From assembly GCF_017592555.1 (NCBI RefSeq), contig NZ_JAGFNS010000010.1, positions 203,545-267,544 of the forward strand: a stretch of DNA of 64,000 bases, in the 5' to 3' direction. Of the stretch, positions 49,156 to 58,485 are shown piece by piece (the first letter of the stretch is position 1; each line of letters opens with the position of its first letter). Source of the stretch: Actinoplanes flavus. GTDB lineage: Bacteria; Actinomycetota; Actinomycetes; Mycobacteriales; Micromonosporaceae. Position numbers and translations under genes: made by a program. Below the pieces are notes generated by a model. That model did not search any database, was not told where the DNA came from, and saw only the letters and a program-made list of their open reading frames with translations.

Positions 49156-51744
49156 ATGCCGCGGGACACCTTCGCCGCGCCGCCCGATCCCGCCGAGGCC
49201 GGCACCGTCGACGACCTCGTCGAACGGTTACGGCTGCTGAAGGTCTGGGCCGGCGACCCCTCGTACGAGACGATCAAGGAGCGGGTCAACGCGGCCTGGA
49301 CCACGCAGGGCCGGCCGGCCGGCGAGCTGGCGCGACGGTCGACGGTGGCGAACTGCTTCCAATCCGGCCGGCGGCGGCTGAACACCGACCTGGTCGTCGC
49401 CGTGGTCCAGGCCCTCCGCGACGACACCGGGTACGTGACGCAGTGGCGGCAGGCCCTGCGCGTGATCGGCCGGGAGGTCGAGGCGGTCTCCCAGGTTCGG
49501 GTCCAGGACAGCCTCCCGCAGGATCTGGTGGGATTCACCGGCCGGACCGATGAGCTGAAGCGGCTGAGCGACGCCGTCCGGCAAGCCACCGGGGCCGGCA
49601 GCGCGGTGGTGATCTCGGCGATCGAGGGCATGGCCGGGGTCGGCAAGACCCAGCTGGCCGTCCACGCCGGACAACAGCTCCTCCGGGAGGAACAGTTCGA
49701 CCGGGTCCTGTTCGTCAATCTGCGCGGCTTCCACCCCGACCCCACCCAGCCGCCGGCCGACCCGGCGGCTGTCCTCGACGGATTCCTGCGGCTGCTCGGC
49801 ATGCCCGGCCATCAGATACCCCACCGGCTGGCCGCCCGCGCCGCCGCCTACCGCAACCGTCTCGCCGGCGCCCGGGCCCTGATCGTGCTCGACAACGCCG
49901 CCACCGCCGACCAGGTCCGTCCGCTCCTGGCCGACGTGCCGGGCTGCGTCACCCTGGTCACCAGCCGGCGCAGCCTCGCCGACCTGCACCCCACCGCCCG
50001 GCTCACCGTCGACGTCTTCGACCCGGACGAGGCGACGGCCTTCCTGACCGCCGCCGTGTCCGAGCAGCCCGTCGGCCCGCATCCGGACGCGATCGCCCGG
50101 ATCGCGCGCCGCTGCGGCTACCTACCCCTGGCGCTGGGCCTCATCGCCGGCCACATCCGCAACACCGCCGGCTGGACACTGACCGACCACGCCGATCGGC
50201 TCGACGAGCGCCACCGTGACCGGCGCCTCGAGGCCGGCGTCGAACTGGCTCTCGACCTGTCCTATCGGCACCTCCCCGCCGACCAGCAGCGTCTGCTGCG
50301 CCTGGTCGCCCTGCACCCCGGCCAGGACTTCGACGCGTACGCCGCGGCCGCCCTCACGGACACCGCCCTCGACACCGCCGAAGCCTGCCTGGGCGCGCTG
50401 TTCCGGGATCACCTCATCCAGCAGGCCACGGCCGGCCGGTACGTCCTCCACGACCTGGTCCGCGCCTACGCCACCGCGCGCGCCCACGACCACGACTCCC
50501 CACCCGCACGCCGCGCCGCCCTCACCCGCCTGTTCGACTACTACCTGGCCACCACCGCGGCCGCGATGGAGATCCTGCTGCCCGGCGAGGCGAACGTCCG
50601 GCCGCACGTCTCCCCGGCCGGCACCCCCGTCCCGCCCCTGACCGATCGCCCGGACGCGCTCGACTGGCTGGACACCGAACGGCCCACCCTGGTCGCCGTC
50701 GCCGACCACACCGCCACGCACGGGTGGCCCGACCACACCACCCGGCTGGCCCGCACCCTGTCCCGCTACCTGCAAGGCGGCCACCACAACGACGCCCTGA
50801 CCGTGCACGGCCACGCCCACCGCGCCGCCCGCGACAGCGGCGACCTGAAGGGGCAGGCCCACGCCCTGAGCGGTCTTGCCATCGCCCACCTGCGGCTGGG
50901 CCGGCCCGACCCGGCCGACGACCACCTCCGGCAGGCTCTCGAGCTGTTCCGGCAGACCGCCGACACGGCCGGGCAGGCCCGGGCTCTCTTCAACATCGGC
51001 CTCATCGCGGAACGGGCCGGCCGATACCCGGACGCCATCGCCTACAAGCAGCAGGCCCTGGAGCTCGACCGGCGCAACGGCGACCGCATCGGAGAGGCCA
51101 CCACGCTGGGCGGGCTCGGCGCTGTCATGGAACGGGCGGGCCGCCTCGACGAGGCCGCCGACTACTACCGCCAGTCGCTGACCGTGTCCCGGCAGACCGG
51201 CAACCCGCGCGGTGAGGCCCTGGCGCTGCACGGCCTCGGCGAACTCGCCGTCCGCATGGGCCGGTACGAGCCGGCCGGCGACCACCTCGAACAGGCCCTG
51301 CGGCTGTACCGGCAGATCGGTGACCGCACCTCCGAAGCCGGCGCGCTGGAGAGCCTCGGCTCACTGCACACCCGCCTCGACCGGCTCGATGAGGCCACCG
51401 AGTACTACCGGCAGGCCCTGACCGTCTTCCAGGAGACCGGCAACCAGGACAACGAGGCATGGGTGTGCAACGGGCTCGGCGAGGTGTCCCGCGCCGCCGG
51501 ACGGACCGCCGACGCACTGACCCACCACACCGCCGCCCACGCCATCGCCAGCGTCACCGGCAACCGTCATCAGCAGGCCCGTGCCCACGCCGGGCTCGGC
51601 GACGTCCACCGCGCCCTCGCCGACCCCGGGCGGGCCCGCGACGAGTACCGGCAGGCCCTCACCCACTACGTCGACCTCGGACTGCCCGAGGCCGACCAGA
51701 TCCGCCTTCACCTGGCCGAGCTCGACGCGGCCGACCAGAACTGA
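49156..51744 (+). CDS. NB-ARC/TPR STAND regulator
   Basis: 862 residues behind a strong AGGGAGGTG site. Residues 1-100 are a helical, XRE-like domain (KVWAGDPSYETIKERVN, STVANCFQSGRRR). The NB-ARC domain has Walker A GMAGVGKTQLA (near residues 157-167), Walker B ALIVLDNA, VTLVTSRR and a GxP-like CGYLPLALGLIAGHI. A winged-helix segment (DLSYRHLPADQQRLLRLVALHPG) precedes about seven TPR repeats of 40 residues from residue 540. This is the layout of actinobacterial AfsR-like regulators without the SARP domain. Targets unknown. Confidence 0.88.
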   Translation: MPRDTFAAPPDPAEAGTVDDLVERLRLLKVWAGDPSYETIKERVNAAWTTQGRPAGELARRSTVANCFQSGRRRLNTDLVVAVVQALRDDTGYVTQWRQALRVIGREVEAVSQVRVQDSLPQDLVGFTGRTDELKRLSDAVRQATGAGSAVVISAIEGMAGVGKTQLAVHAGQQLLREEQFDRVLFVNLRGFHPDPTQPPADPAAVLDGFLRLLGMPGHQIPHRLAARAAAYRNRLAGARALIVLDNAATADQVRPLLADVPGCVTLVTSRRSLADLHPTARLTVDVFDPDEATAFLTAAVSEQPVGPHPDAIARIARRCGYLPLALGLIAGHIRNTAGWTLTDHADRLDERHRDRRLEAGVELALDLSYRHLPADQQRLLRLVALHPGQDFDAYAAAALTDTALDTAEACLGALFRDHLIQQATAGRYVLHDLVRAYATARAHDHDSPPARRAALTRLFDYYLATTAAAMEILLPGEANVRPHVSPAGTPVPPLTDRPDALDWLDTERPTLVAVADHTATHGWPDHTTRLARTLSRYLQGGHHNDALTVHGHAHRAARDSGDLKGQAHALSGLAIAHLRLGRPDPADDHLRQALELFRQTADTAGQARALFNIGLIAERAGRYPDAIAYKQQALELDRRNGDRIGEATTLGGLGAVMERAGRLDEAADYYRQSLTVSRQTGNPRGEALALHGLGELAVRMGRYEPAGDHLEQALRLYRQIGDRTSEAGALESLGSLHTRLDRLDEATEYYRQALTVFQETGNQDNEAWVCNGLGEVSRAAGRTADALTHHTAAHAIASVTGNRHQQARAHAGLGDVHRALADPGRARDEYRQALTHYVDLGLPEADQIRLHLAELDAADQN

Positions 51745-51950
51745 CCGTGACACCGGCCGCGCACCGCGCGGCCGGCCGATGTCTCGACCGGCCCCACGGT
51801 GCGCCGCGTCACCCGCGCGTCCAAATTCGTCCAGACTCCGCCCACGCCACCGCGCCGAGGTGGACGCTCGACAGCGCCGGAACTTCCCAGCGATGGGCGG
51901 CGCTGGTCACGGGGGTCGAGGAGCGCAGAATCCTTGGCCGGCCAGCCACC

Positions 51951-51987
51951 GAGATCGGCCCCGCGCCGCGCCGCCGGGGCCGATCTC
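51951..51987 (+). terminator. terminator downstream of the NB-ARC/TPR gene
   Basis: A perfect 12-bp stem (51951-51962 with 51976-51987), a 13-nt loop and a pyrimidine-rich tail (TCCTCTTCTGTCC). It lies in the 492-bp gap 51745-52236. The rest of the gap contains an AT-richer patch at 52155-52171 and presumably the promoter of the Ltp-repeat gene. I see no convincing gene in it. Confidence 0.65.
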
Positions 51988-52236
51988 TCCTCTTCTGTCC
52001 CCGATGGAGACGCCCGGCGGCTCGCCACGGGACCGAGGGCAATGGGCGGACGGCTGCCGGCGGCCGCCGATCGGTTGTGGATCTTCCCCGAAGACGGGAT
52101 CGGCCTGACCGGTGAGAGCGGGGAAGTGGCCGAACGACTCACCCGTACTGATTTGTTGATTCGTTTAAATCTTGACGCGGCGATGACTACGGACGGCGGT
52201 CCGGCATCTCGCGAGTTCTGTTTCCGTCGTGTAGGG

Positions 52237-52971
52237 ATGATGATGTCTTACTCCGGCCCGCCCGCGAACGAGCAGCCGTTCGACCCCAACCGTCCCGTCC
52301 CGCAGCCGCCGCCCGGCTGGGCACCGCCGCCGGCCGGGTACCCGCCGCCCGGAGTGCCCGGTCAGCCCGTTCCGCCCGGTAAGCCCGTTCCGCCCGGTTA
52401 CGCGGGTTTCCCGCCGCCGGTCGCGCCGCCGAAGAAGAACACCGGAAAGGTCGTGCTCGCGGTCGTGGCCGGGTTGGCCGGACTCTGTTGCATCGGTGCG
52501 GTGGCCGCCGCAGGCGACGACGCCGCGAAGGACAACGCCGCCGCGACGACGACCGCGGTGACGACGACCACGGCCACGAAGCAACCGGCCACCGAGCCCG
52601 CGGCCGACGTCACCACCAAGCCCGCGGCCGACGTCACCAGCAAGCCCGTTGCGGAGGCGACCACCCAGCCCACCAAGAAGCTGACCGTCGCCCAGGAGAA
52701 CGCCGTCGAGAAGGCAGCCGACTACCTGGACTACGCCGCCTTCTCCCGGACCGGGCTGATCAAGCAGCTCAAGTTCGAGGGCTTCTCCACCAAGGACGCC
52801 ACCTTCGGCGTGGACGCGCAGAAGGCCGACTGGAACGAACAGGCCGCCAAGAAGGCCGAGGAATACCTGGACTTCGGCTCGTTCTCCCGGTCCGGGCTGA
52901 TCAAGCAGCTCAAGTACGAGGGATTCACCACCGCGCAGGCCACCTACGGCGTCAAGAAGGTCGGACTGTAG
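52237..52971 (+). CDS. Ltp-repeat (host cell surface-exposed lipoprotein family) membrane-anchored protein
   Basis: About 244 residues; three tandem ATG codons (52237, 52240, 52243), the last with the best distance from TAGGG. The first 65 residues are Pro/Gly-rich and cytoplasmic; one membrane helix (VVLAVVAGLAGLCCIGAVAAAG) follows; then a Thr/Ala-rich stalk of about 55 residues with an internal near-repeat (PAADVTTK, PAADVTSK); then two copies of the Ltp motif (YLDYAAFSRTGLIKQLKFEGF and the matching YLDFGSFSRSGLIKQLKYEGF, 46 residues apart). In phage TP-J34, Ltp blocks DNA injection by other phages; many actinobacterial chromosomes carry such proteins with unknown role. No lipobox is seen. 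Confidence 0.85.
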   Translation: MMMSYSGPPANEQPFDPNRPVPQPPPGWAPPPAGYPPPGVPGQPVPPGKPVPPGYAGFPPPVAPPKKNTGKVVLAVVAGLAGLCCIGAVAAAGDDAAKDNAAATTTAVTTTTATKQPATEPAADVTTKPAADVTSKPVAEATTQPTKKLTVAQENAVEKAADYLDYAAFSRTGLIKQLKFEGFSTKDATFGVDAQKADWNEQAAKKAEEYLDFGSFSRSGLIKQLKYEGFTTAQATYGVKKVGL

Positions 52972-53021
52972 CCCGCACGAACGAACACCCGACGGCGCGC
53001 CGTCACGCCACCGGGAAGCCG

Positions 53022-53053
53022 GAAGCGCCGCCCGGCGGACCGGGCGGCGCTTC
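53022..53053. terminator. bidirectional terminator hairpin
   Basis: A perfect 14-bp stem (53022-53035 with 53040-53053) with the 4-nt loop CGGA, midway between the convergent Ltp-repeat and GH26-like genes. Confidence 0.88.
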
Positions 53054-53074
53054 TCGTGTCAGGGGAGGATCAGG

Positions 53075-54112
53075 TCAGCCGATCTTGACGTTGAAGATGG
53101 GGTCGGCGGCGAGCTTCTGGAACGAGGCCAGGCTGGCCTTGGTGCTGTCGATGCTGATGTCGCGGTCGCCCTGGTCGTCCTTGCGGGTGTCGAAGTGCAC
53201 GATCGCCTTGATCTGCGGGCGCTTCTTCAGCTCCGGGACGACGTTGTCGTACAGGGCGGACTTGTCGGTGTTCTTGCCGACCCGGTGGTAGGCGCCCCAC
53301 TCGGCGACCATGAACGGCTTGTCGGCGTGCTTGCTGGCGGCCCAGTCGTAGAAGCCCTGACCGCCGTTCTTCGGCTTACGGTCGAGCAGGCTGGCGAAGT
53401 CGCCGTGGTGGTAGTAGCCCTTCTCCACCGACGAGTAGGAGTCCAGGCCGATCCAGTCGACGACGTCGTCGCCCGGGTAGAGGTCCTTCCACCAGGACTG
53501 GGCCATCCACTTCTCGTTGCCCATGTAGGCCATCACGTTCACGACGTTGTCGACGCCCTGCGCTTCGAGGCGCTGGATGGTGTGCCGGTACATGGCGGCG
53601 AAGTCCTTGGCCTCCCAGCCGGACCCCTTCTTCGCGATCACGTCGTTCTCCGGCTCGTGGTTGAGCGCGAGGAAGAACGGCTTGCCGTACGCCTTGGCCC
53701 GCTCGGCGAACGCGTCGATCCGGGCGTCCTGCTCGCCCTCGGCGACCTTCGCCCAGGTCGAACCCTCGGCGACCTTCCAGTTCTCCAGCAGCACCCGCGG
53801 GTTCGCCGGGTCCTGGGTCATCGCGATCTCGGACTTGGTCGGGAAGACCTCGTCACCCTTGTGGTACTGGTGGAAGATCGTCGCGGTCCGGCCCGAAGCC
53901 TTCTCCCAGGTCTTGAGAGCCTGGTCACGCGGGGTGCTGGTGAAACCACCCGCGGCGCCGCCCCACAGCACGCCGCAGGTCGGGACGAGGTTGTCACCGG
54001 TGGTGCAGGTACGCGGCGCGGCAGTGGCGGACGTCGGCGCCACGACAGCGGTGGCTCCGGCGATCACGGCGGTCAGAGCTGTCACGAGCATCGGCAGCTT
54101 GGCACGTCGCAA
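53075..54112 (-). CDS. secreted GH26-like glycoside hydrolase (beta-mannanase type)
   Basis: 345 residues from the TTG at 54112, chosen because GGGGGAG lies 7 nt upstream and because it completes a signal peptide (basic RRAK start, hydrophobic core, cleavage near TSATAA). The mature enzyme has the GH26-type acid/base region FLALNHEPENDV and the nucleophile region MVAEWGAY (Glu in both), and WIGLDSYSS. GH26 enzymes hydrolyse beta-mannan or related glucans outside the cell. No carbohydrate-binding module is present. The gene has a long structured leader. Confidence 0.85.
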   Translation of the reverse strand: MRRAKLPMLVTALTAVIAGATAVVAPTSATAAPRTCTTGDNLVPTCGVLWGGAAGGFTSTPRDQALKTWEKASGRTATIFHQYHKGDEVFPTKSEIAMTQDPANPRVLLENWKVAEGSTWAKVAEGEQDARIDAFAERAKAYGKPFFLALNHEPENDVIAKKGSGWEAKDFAAMYRHTIQRLEAQGVDNVVNVMAYMGNEKWMAQSWWKDLYPGDDVVDWIGLDSYSSVEKGYYHHGDFASLLDRKPKNGGQGFYDWAASKHADKPFMVAEWGAYHRVGKNTDKSALYDNVVPELKKRPQIKAIVHFDTRKDDQGDRDISIDSTKASLASFQKLAADPIFNVKIG

Positions 54113-54297
54113 AATGAATCTCCCCCGGTGGTCGGCCGCGTATCGGCCGGCATGTGAAAGAGATTCCAGGACCGCCAGAGCAGGCCCGGGACTCAACCGG
54201 GTGCCGCCCGGTTGCCCTACTTGAGGAAACCCACGGTTGCGTTCCGGTTGCCGAACCGGCGTGCCCGGAGGGCTGCGGCCGGGCAGCCCGCCGGGCG
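54113..54297 (-). ncRNA. structured leader of the GH26-like gene, candidate riboswitch
   Basis: The 185-bp space before the GH26-like gene contains, read on the minus strand, a hairpin with 6-bp stem CCGGTT/AACCGG (54244-54259), then the segment GGAACGCAACCGTGGG, then a perfect 8-bp hairpin AACCGGG-type (54194-54201 with 54207-54214), and a CGGCCG hairpin shortly before the Shine-Dalgarno sequence. The order hairpin, ACGCAA, GC-rich hairpin resembles class I cyclic di-GMP riboswitches, which often control secreted hydrolases in actinobacteria, but the usual GACGCAAAGCC is not intact. Class is uncertain; structure is evident. Confidence 0.4.
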
Positions 54298-55487
54298 TCA
54301 GTGGGTCAGTGCCTCGGTGGGTGCGAGGCGGGCCGCCGCCGCTGCGGGGTAGAGGCCCGCCACCGCGCCGACCGCGACGGTGGCGGCGAGGCCGCCGAGG
54401 AGCGCCCAGCCGGGTATCACCGCGGGCCACGTCCGGTACCAGGCGTAGCCGGCGGTGGCGAGGGAGCCGAACAGCACGCCCGCGCCGCCGCCGAGAGTGG
54501 CCAGCAGCAGTGATTCGCACAGGAACTGCAGGCGGACCTGTCCGCGGGTGGCGCCCAGGGCCCGGCGCAGGCCGATCTCGGCGCGGCGTTCGAGTACGGA
54601 GATCACCATCGTGTTGGCGACGCCGACCCCGCCGACGATCAGGGCGACCGCGCCCAGCCCCAGCAGCATCCCGTTGAGCGTGTCGTCGGTCACCCGGGCC
54701 GCCGACAACGCGTCCGACGGCCGGGAGACCTTCACCTCGTTGGGGGCCTGCGGGTTGACCGTCGCGGCGAGTACGGCGCGGACCTGCTCGACCGACGCGT
54801 CCGTGGTGCGGGTGTAGATGGTGGTCGGTGATCCGTCGAAGTCGAGCAGGCGCTGGGCCGCCGACCAGCCGACGAGCGCCGCCGAGTCCAGCTCGGGCGC
54901 GAGCGGGATCGGCGCCAGGATGCCCACCACGCCGAACCAGCGGCCGCCCAACCAGACCCGGGGGCCGGGTGCGTCGATGCCGAGGCGAAGCGCCGCGCCG
55001 GCGCCGAGCACGACGGTCGGCCCGTCGGCCCCCTCGGTGAGCCGGCGTCCCGCGGTCAGCCGGGCGCCGACGTGTTCGAGCAGGTCCGGCCGTGCGGCCA
55101 GCACGGAGATGCTGCCGTTCTGCCCCGCGGGGATGTGCTCGTTGCGGTAGACCTTCGCCGCGAGCCGGCCGGTGGCGGTGACGCTCTGCACGGGGCCGAT
55201 ACGCCGTACCATCGCGGTCGATTCGGGTGGCAGCTTCGCCGGCGCTCCGGCGAGGGTGTTGCCGGGCGCCACCGTCAGCAGGTTGGTGCCGAGGGCGCGC
55301 AGGGTGCGGTCCAGTTCGGCGCGGCTGGACGCGGAGATCCCGACGACGGCCAGCATCGCGGCGATGCCGATCGCGATGCCCAGCGCCGACAGGACGATCC
55401 GCAGTGGCCGGGTACGCAGGCCGGCGGCCCCGACCCGGACCACGTCGTCCGGGGCGAGCCGGGCGGGTACCGGCCTCGTCGGCGCGC

Positions 55488-55491
<4 letters not shown>
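54298..55491 (-). CDS. MacB/FtsX-type ABC transporter permease
   Basis: 397 residues. N-terminal helix RPLRIVLSALGIAIGIAAMLAVVGI, a large extracellular MacB_PCD domain (about residues 50-270) and three C-terminal helices with the FtsX signature (SVLERRAEIGLRRALGATRGQVRLQFLCESLLLA). Such permeases do not pump through the membrane but act mechanically with a cell-surface adaptor. The GTG start overlaps the ATPase stop (GTGA). Fourth gene of the operon. Confidence 0.92.
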
Positions 55492-56140
<649 letters not shown>

Positions 56141-56144
<4 letters not shown>

Positions 56145-57175
56145 GCGGGCATCCCGACGGTCATGCCTTCGGCCAGGCCGGAGCCGCTGACCTCGGCGCG
56201 TCCCTCGGCGAACATGCCGACCCGCACGGCCAGGTACCGGGAGGTGCCGTTCTCGACGACCTGGAGGCCGTATCCGCCGTCCGCCAGCGCGAGCAGGGCG
56301 GGCACCGGCACGGTGAGCACGTCGTCGCGCTGCCGGCCGGTGTAGGTGACCTCCACCGGGGATTCGCGCGGGCCGCCGGTGTCCGGGCGGCCGGTCAGCG
56401 AGATGGTGACCGGCACCGTCGGGTCCTCCCCCTCCGCCCCGGTCGCCTTCGCGCCGACGTGTGTGACCTTGCCGGGCGCCCGCCTGCCGCCGGGCAGCGC
56501 CACGGACACCTTCGCGCCGGGTGCGGCCCAGGCGGCGTCGGCGGCCGGGGCCTTGACGGTGACCACCGGAGCGGTGCCGGTGTAGGTGAGCACCGCACCG
56601 GTCCCGGGATCACCGATCCGTACCTTGAGCTCGGCGATCCGGATGCTGCCGGGCGCCACGACCGCCCAGGACGTGGTGACGGTTCCGGTTCGTGGCAGGC
56701 CGAGCCGCTTCTGCCAGCCCCGTACGGCCTGGGCGGTCGACGCCGTGTACTCGTCGTCGACGGTGAAGCCGTCGTAGCCGAACGCGCGCAGGTTGCGCTC
56801 GAACTGCCGCACGTCGGGGCCCTCGGTGCCGGGCGCCAGCGGGCGGTACAGCGGCAGGACGCCGCCGAGCAGCACCACCGGCCGGTTGTCGACGCGTACC
56901 AGGGTTCCGCCGGGCCGGATCGTGGCGGCCTCCTTCGGCAGCCACGTCACGGTGCCGGTGGCGCCCGACCTCATCGGCACCGGGTCGCCGTACCCGAGAC
57001 TGCCGTTGATCTTGATCTGTTCGGCGAGGGTCTGGCGCCGCACCGTGGTGGTGGCCTTCGGGCCGTCGGCGGTGGGCTCCGGTTCCTTGTCGCGACCGAG
57101 GAGCACCGCGGCCGTGCCCGCGGCGCCGAGCGTCACCAGCGTGACCAGCAGCGCCACCGTTGTTCGGCGGGTCAT
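56141..57175 (-). CDS. efflux adaptor protein with peptidoglycan-binding domain (MacA-like)
   Basis: 344 residues. One N-terminal membrane helix (VALLVTLVTLGAAGTAAVLLG), a lipoyl/barrel-sandwich segment interrupted by a PG_binding_1 domain (GPDVRQFERNLRAFGYDGFTVDDEYTASTAQAVRGWQ, about residues 120-160), and C-terminal beta domains (VPVPALLALADGGYGLQVVE). This is the actinobacterial form of the adaptor that joins a MacB-like permease, with a wall-binding domain in place of an outer-membrane contact. Overlaps the lipoprotein gene upstream and the ATPase gene downstream by ATGA. Confidence 0.87.
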
Positions 57176-57720
57176 CCGTCCACCCTGATGCCCGGCATGG
57201 CGGCACCTCCGCCGAGCTGCGGGCACTTCGGCGCCGCCGCGTCCAGCTTCTCGAGTGCGCCGGCCTTGTCCTTGCCGATGCTGAACTCGCCGGTCTCCGG
57301 ATCCGGGTCCGGGAACTCCGGCACTCCGTTCTCTCGCAGGCATGCGGCGTATGCGCGGCGCTTCGCGACATCCTCGGCCGGCATCTTCCCGGGCTCCCCG
57401 CCGTTGGGCAGGAACTCGCGGCACTTGGTCGACGCGGCCGTCAGCTTCGCCTCGTTCGCCTTGGTCACCTCGAGCCCGCGCATCATGCCGTCCGGGCCGG
57501 GGTCCTCCATGTCGACGCCGTTCTCCCGCATGCACTGCGCGAATCTGCGACCCTGCGCCGCGGCGTCCGGCGCCTGTGGCGCGACCGAACCGGCGCCGGC
57601 CGTCGGTTTCCCGCCGGCCGACGCCACCGACGGTTCCCGCTTCTGCTCCGCGCAACCGCCGAGCACGGCCGCGAGCAGCACCGGTACGACGAACAGCCGG
57701 GTTCTGTGGACGAATGTCAT
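57172..57720 (-). CDS. lipoprotein with duplicated C-x3-ENGV motif, first gene of efflux operon
   Basis: 182 residues with a signal peptide and lipobox LGGC (Cys23). The mature part has two copies of one motif: FAQCMRENGVDMEDPGPDG and YAACLRENGVPEFPDPDPE, about 55 residues apart, each followed by a further Cys (KCREF, KCPQL), so each half probably closes a disulphide. Strong GGGAGGAA Shine-Dalgarno sequence. It heads the MacAB-like operon and is divergent from the two-component genes. It may sense or hand over the substrate of the transporter; this is inferred from position. Confidence 0.82.
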   Translation of the reverse strand: MTFVHRTRLFVVPVLLAAVLGGCAEQKREPSVASAGGKPTAGAGSVAPQAPDAAAQGRRFAQCMRENGVDMEDPGPDGMMRGLEVTKANEAKLTAASTKCREFLPNGGEPGKMPAEDVAKRRAYAACLRENGVPEFPDPDPETGEFSIGKDKAGALEKLDAAAPKCPQLGGGAAMPGIRVDG

Positions 57721-57788
57721 CGTGGTTCCTCCCTCGAGTCGGGAACCACCACACCAGTTCGCCCGTTAAATGATCATTAGTGCCGGCG

Positions 57789-57804
57789 CTAACAGCGTTC
57801 TAAC
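57789..57804 (+). promoter_or_regulatory. direct repeat in front of response regulator gene
   Basis: CTAAC at 57789-57793 and again at 57800-57804 are 11 bp apart, one helical turn, the arrangement bound by OmpR-family regulators. A perfect 10-bp palindrome AATGATCATT lies at 57769-57778. Both are in the 108-bp divergent gap, so they could control both operons. Confidence 0.45.
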
Positions 57805-57828
57805 GGGTTCGCGCGGCAGGATGGCCCG

Positions 57829-58485
57829 ATGCGTGTACTGGTGGCAGAGGACGAGGTCGTGCTGGCGGACTCGATAGCCGAGGGTCTGCGACTGCAGGCT
57901 CTCGCCGTGGACACCGCCTACGACGGTGAGGCCGCACTGCGGCGCCTCGCGGTCAACAGCTACGACGTCCTCGTCGTCGACCGGGACCTGCCGGTGGTGC
58001 ACGGCGACGACGTGTGCCGGGCCGTGGTGAACGCCGGCTGGGACGTGCGCATGCTGATGCTGACCGCCTCCGGGGGCCTCACCGACCGGGTCGAGGGCCT
58101 TTCGCTGGGCGCCGACGACTACCTGTCCAAGCCGTTCGCGTTCGCGGAGCTGGTCGCCCGGGTCCGGGCGCTGGGCCGGCGCGCCCGCCCGGCCGCCCCG
58201 CCGGTGCTGGAACGCGCCGGCATCCGGCTCGACACGTCGCGCCGTCAGGTGTACCGCGACGGCCATCACGTCGCGCTGTCGCGCAAGGAGTTCGCCGTGC
58301 TCGAGGAGTTGCTGCGCGCCGACGGCGCGGTGGTGAGCACCGAGCAGCTGCTGGAACGTGCCTGGGACGAGCACACCGACCCGTTCACCGGCGTGGTCCG
58401 GGTCACCATGCTGACCCTACGGCGCAAGCTCGGGCCGCCGCAGGCGGTGACCACCGTGACCGGAGTGGGATACCAGATCCCGTGA
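57829..58485 (+). CDS. OmpR-family response regulator
   Basis: 218 residues. Receiver domain with VLVAEDEVVLADS, the phospho-acceptor Asp in VVDRDLPVVHGDD and Lys in LSKPFAF; then a winged-helix DNA-binding domain (RKEFAVLEELLRADGAVVSTEQLLERAWDEHTDPFTGVVRVTMLTLRRKL). It overlaps its kinase gene by GTGA. It probably controls the divergent MacAB-like operon. Confidence 0.93.
   Translation: MRVLVAEDEVVLADSIAEGLRLQALAVDTAYDGEAALRRLAVNSYDVLVVDRDLPVVHGDDVCRAVVNAGWDVRMLMLTASGGLTDRVEGLSLGADDYLSKPFAFAELVARVRALGRRARPAAPPVLERAGIRLDTSRRQVYRDGHHVALSRKEFAVLEELLRADGAVVSTEQLLERAWDEHTDPFTGVVRVTMLTLRRKLGPPQAVTTVTGVGYQIP

Noticed and set aside
54113..54297. ydaO-yuaA (cyclic di-AMP) riboswitch in the GH26 leader.
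   Set aside because: I could not find the characteristic GGUGAA-containing helices by eye; the layout fits a c-di-GMP-I-like element slightly better, and even that is uncertain.
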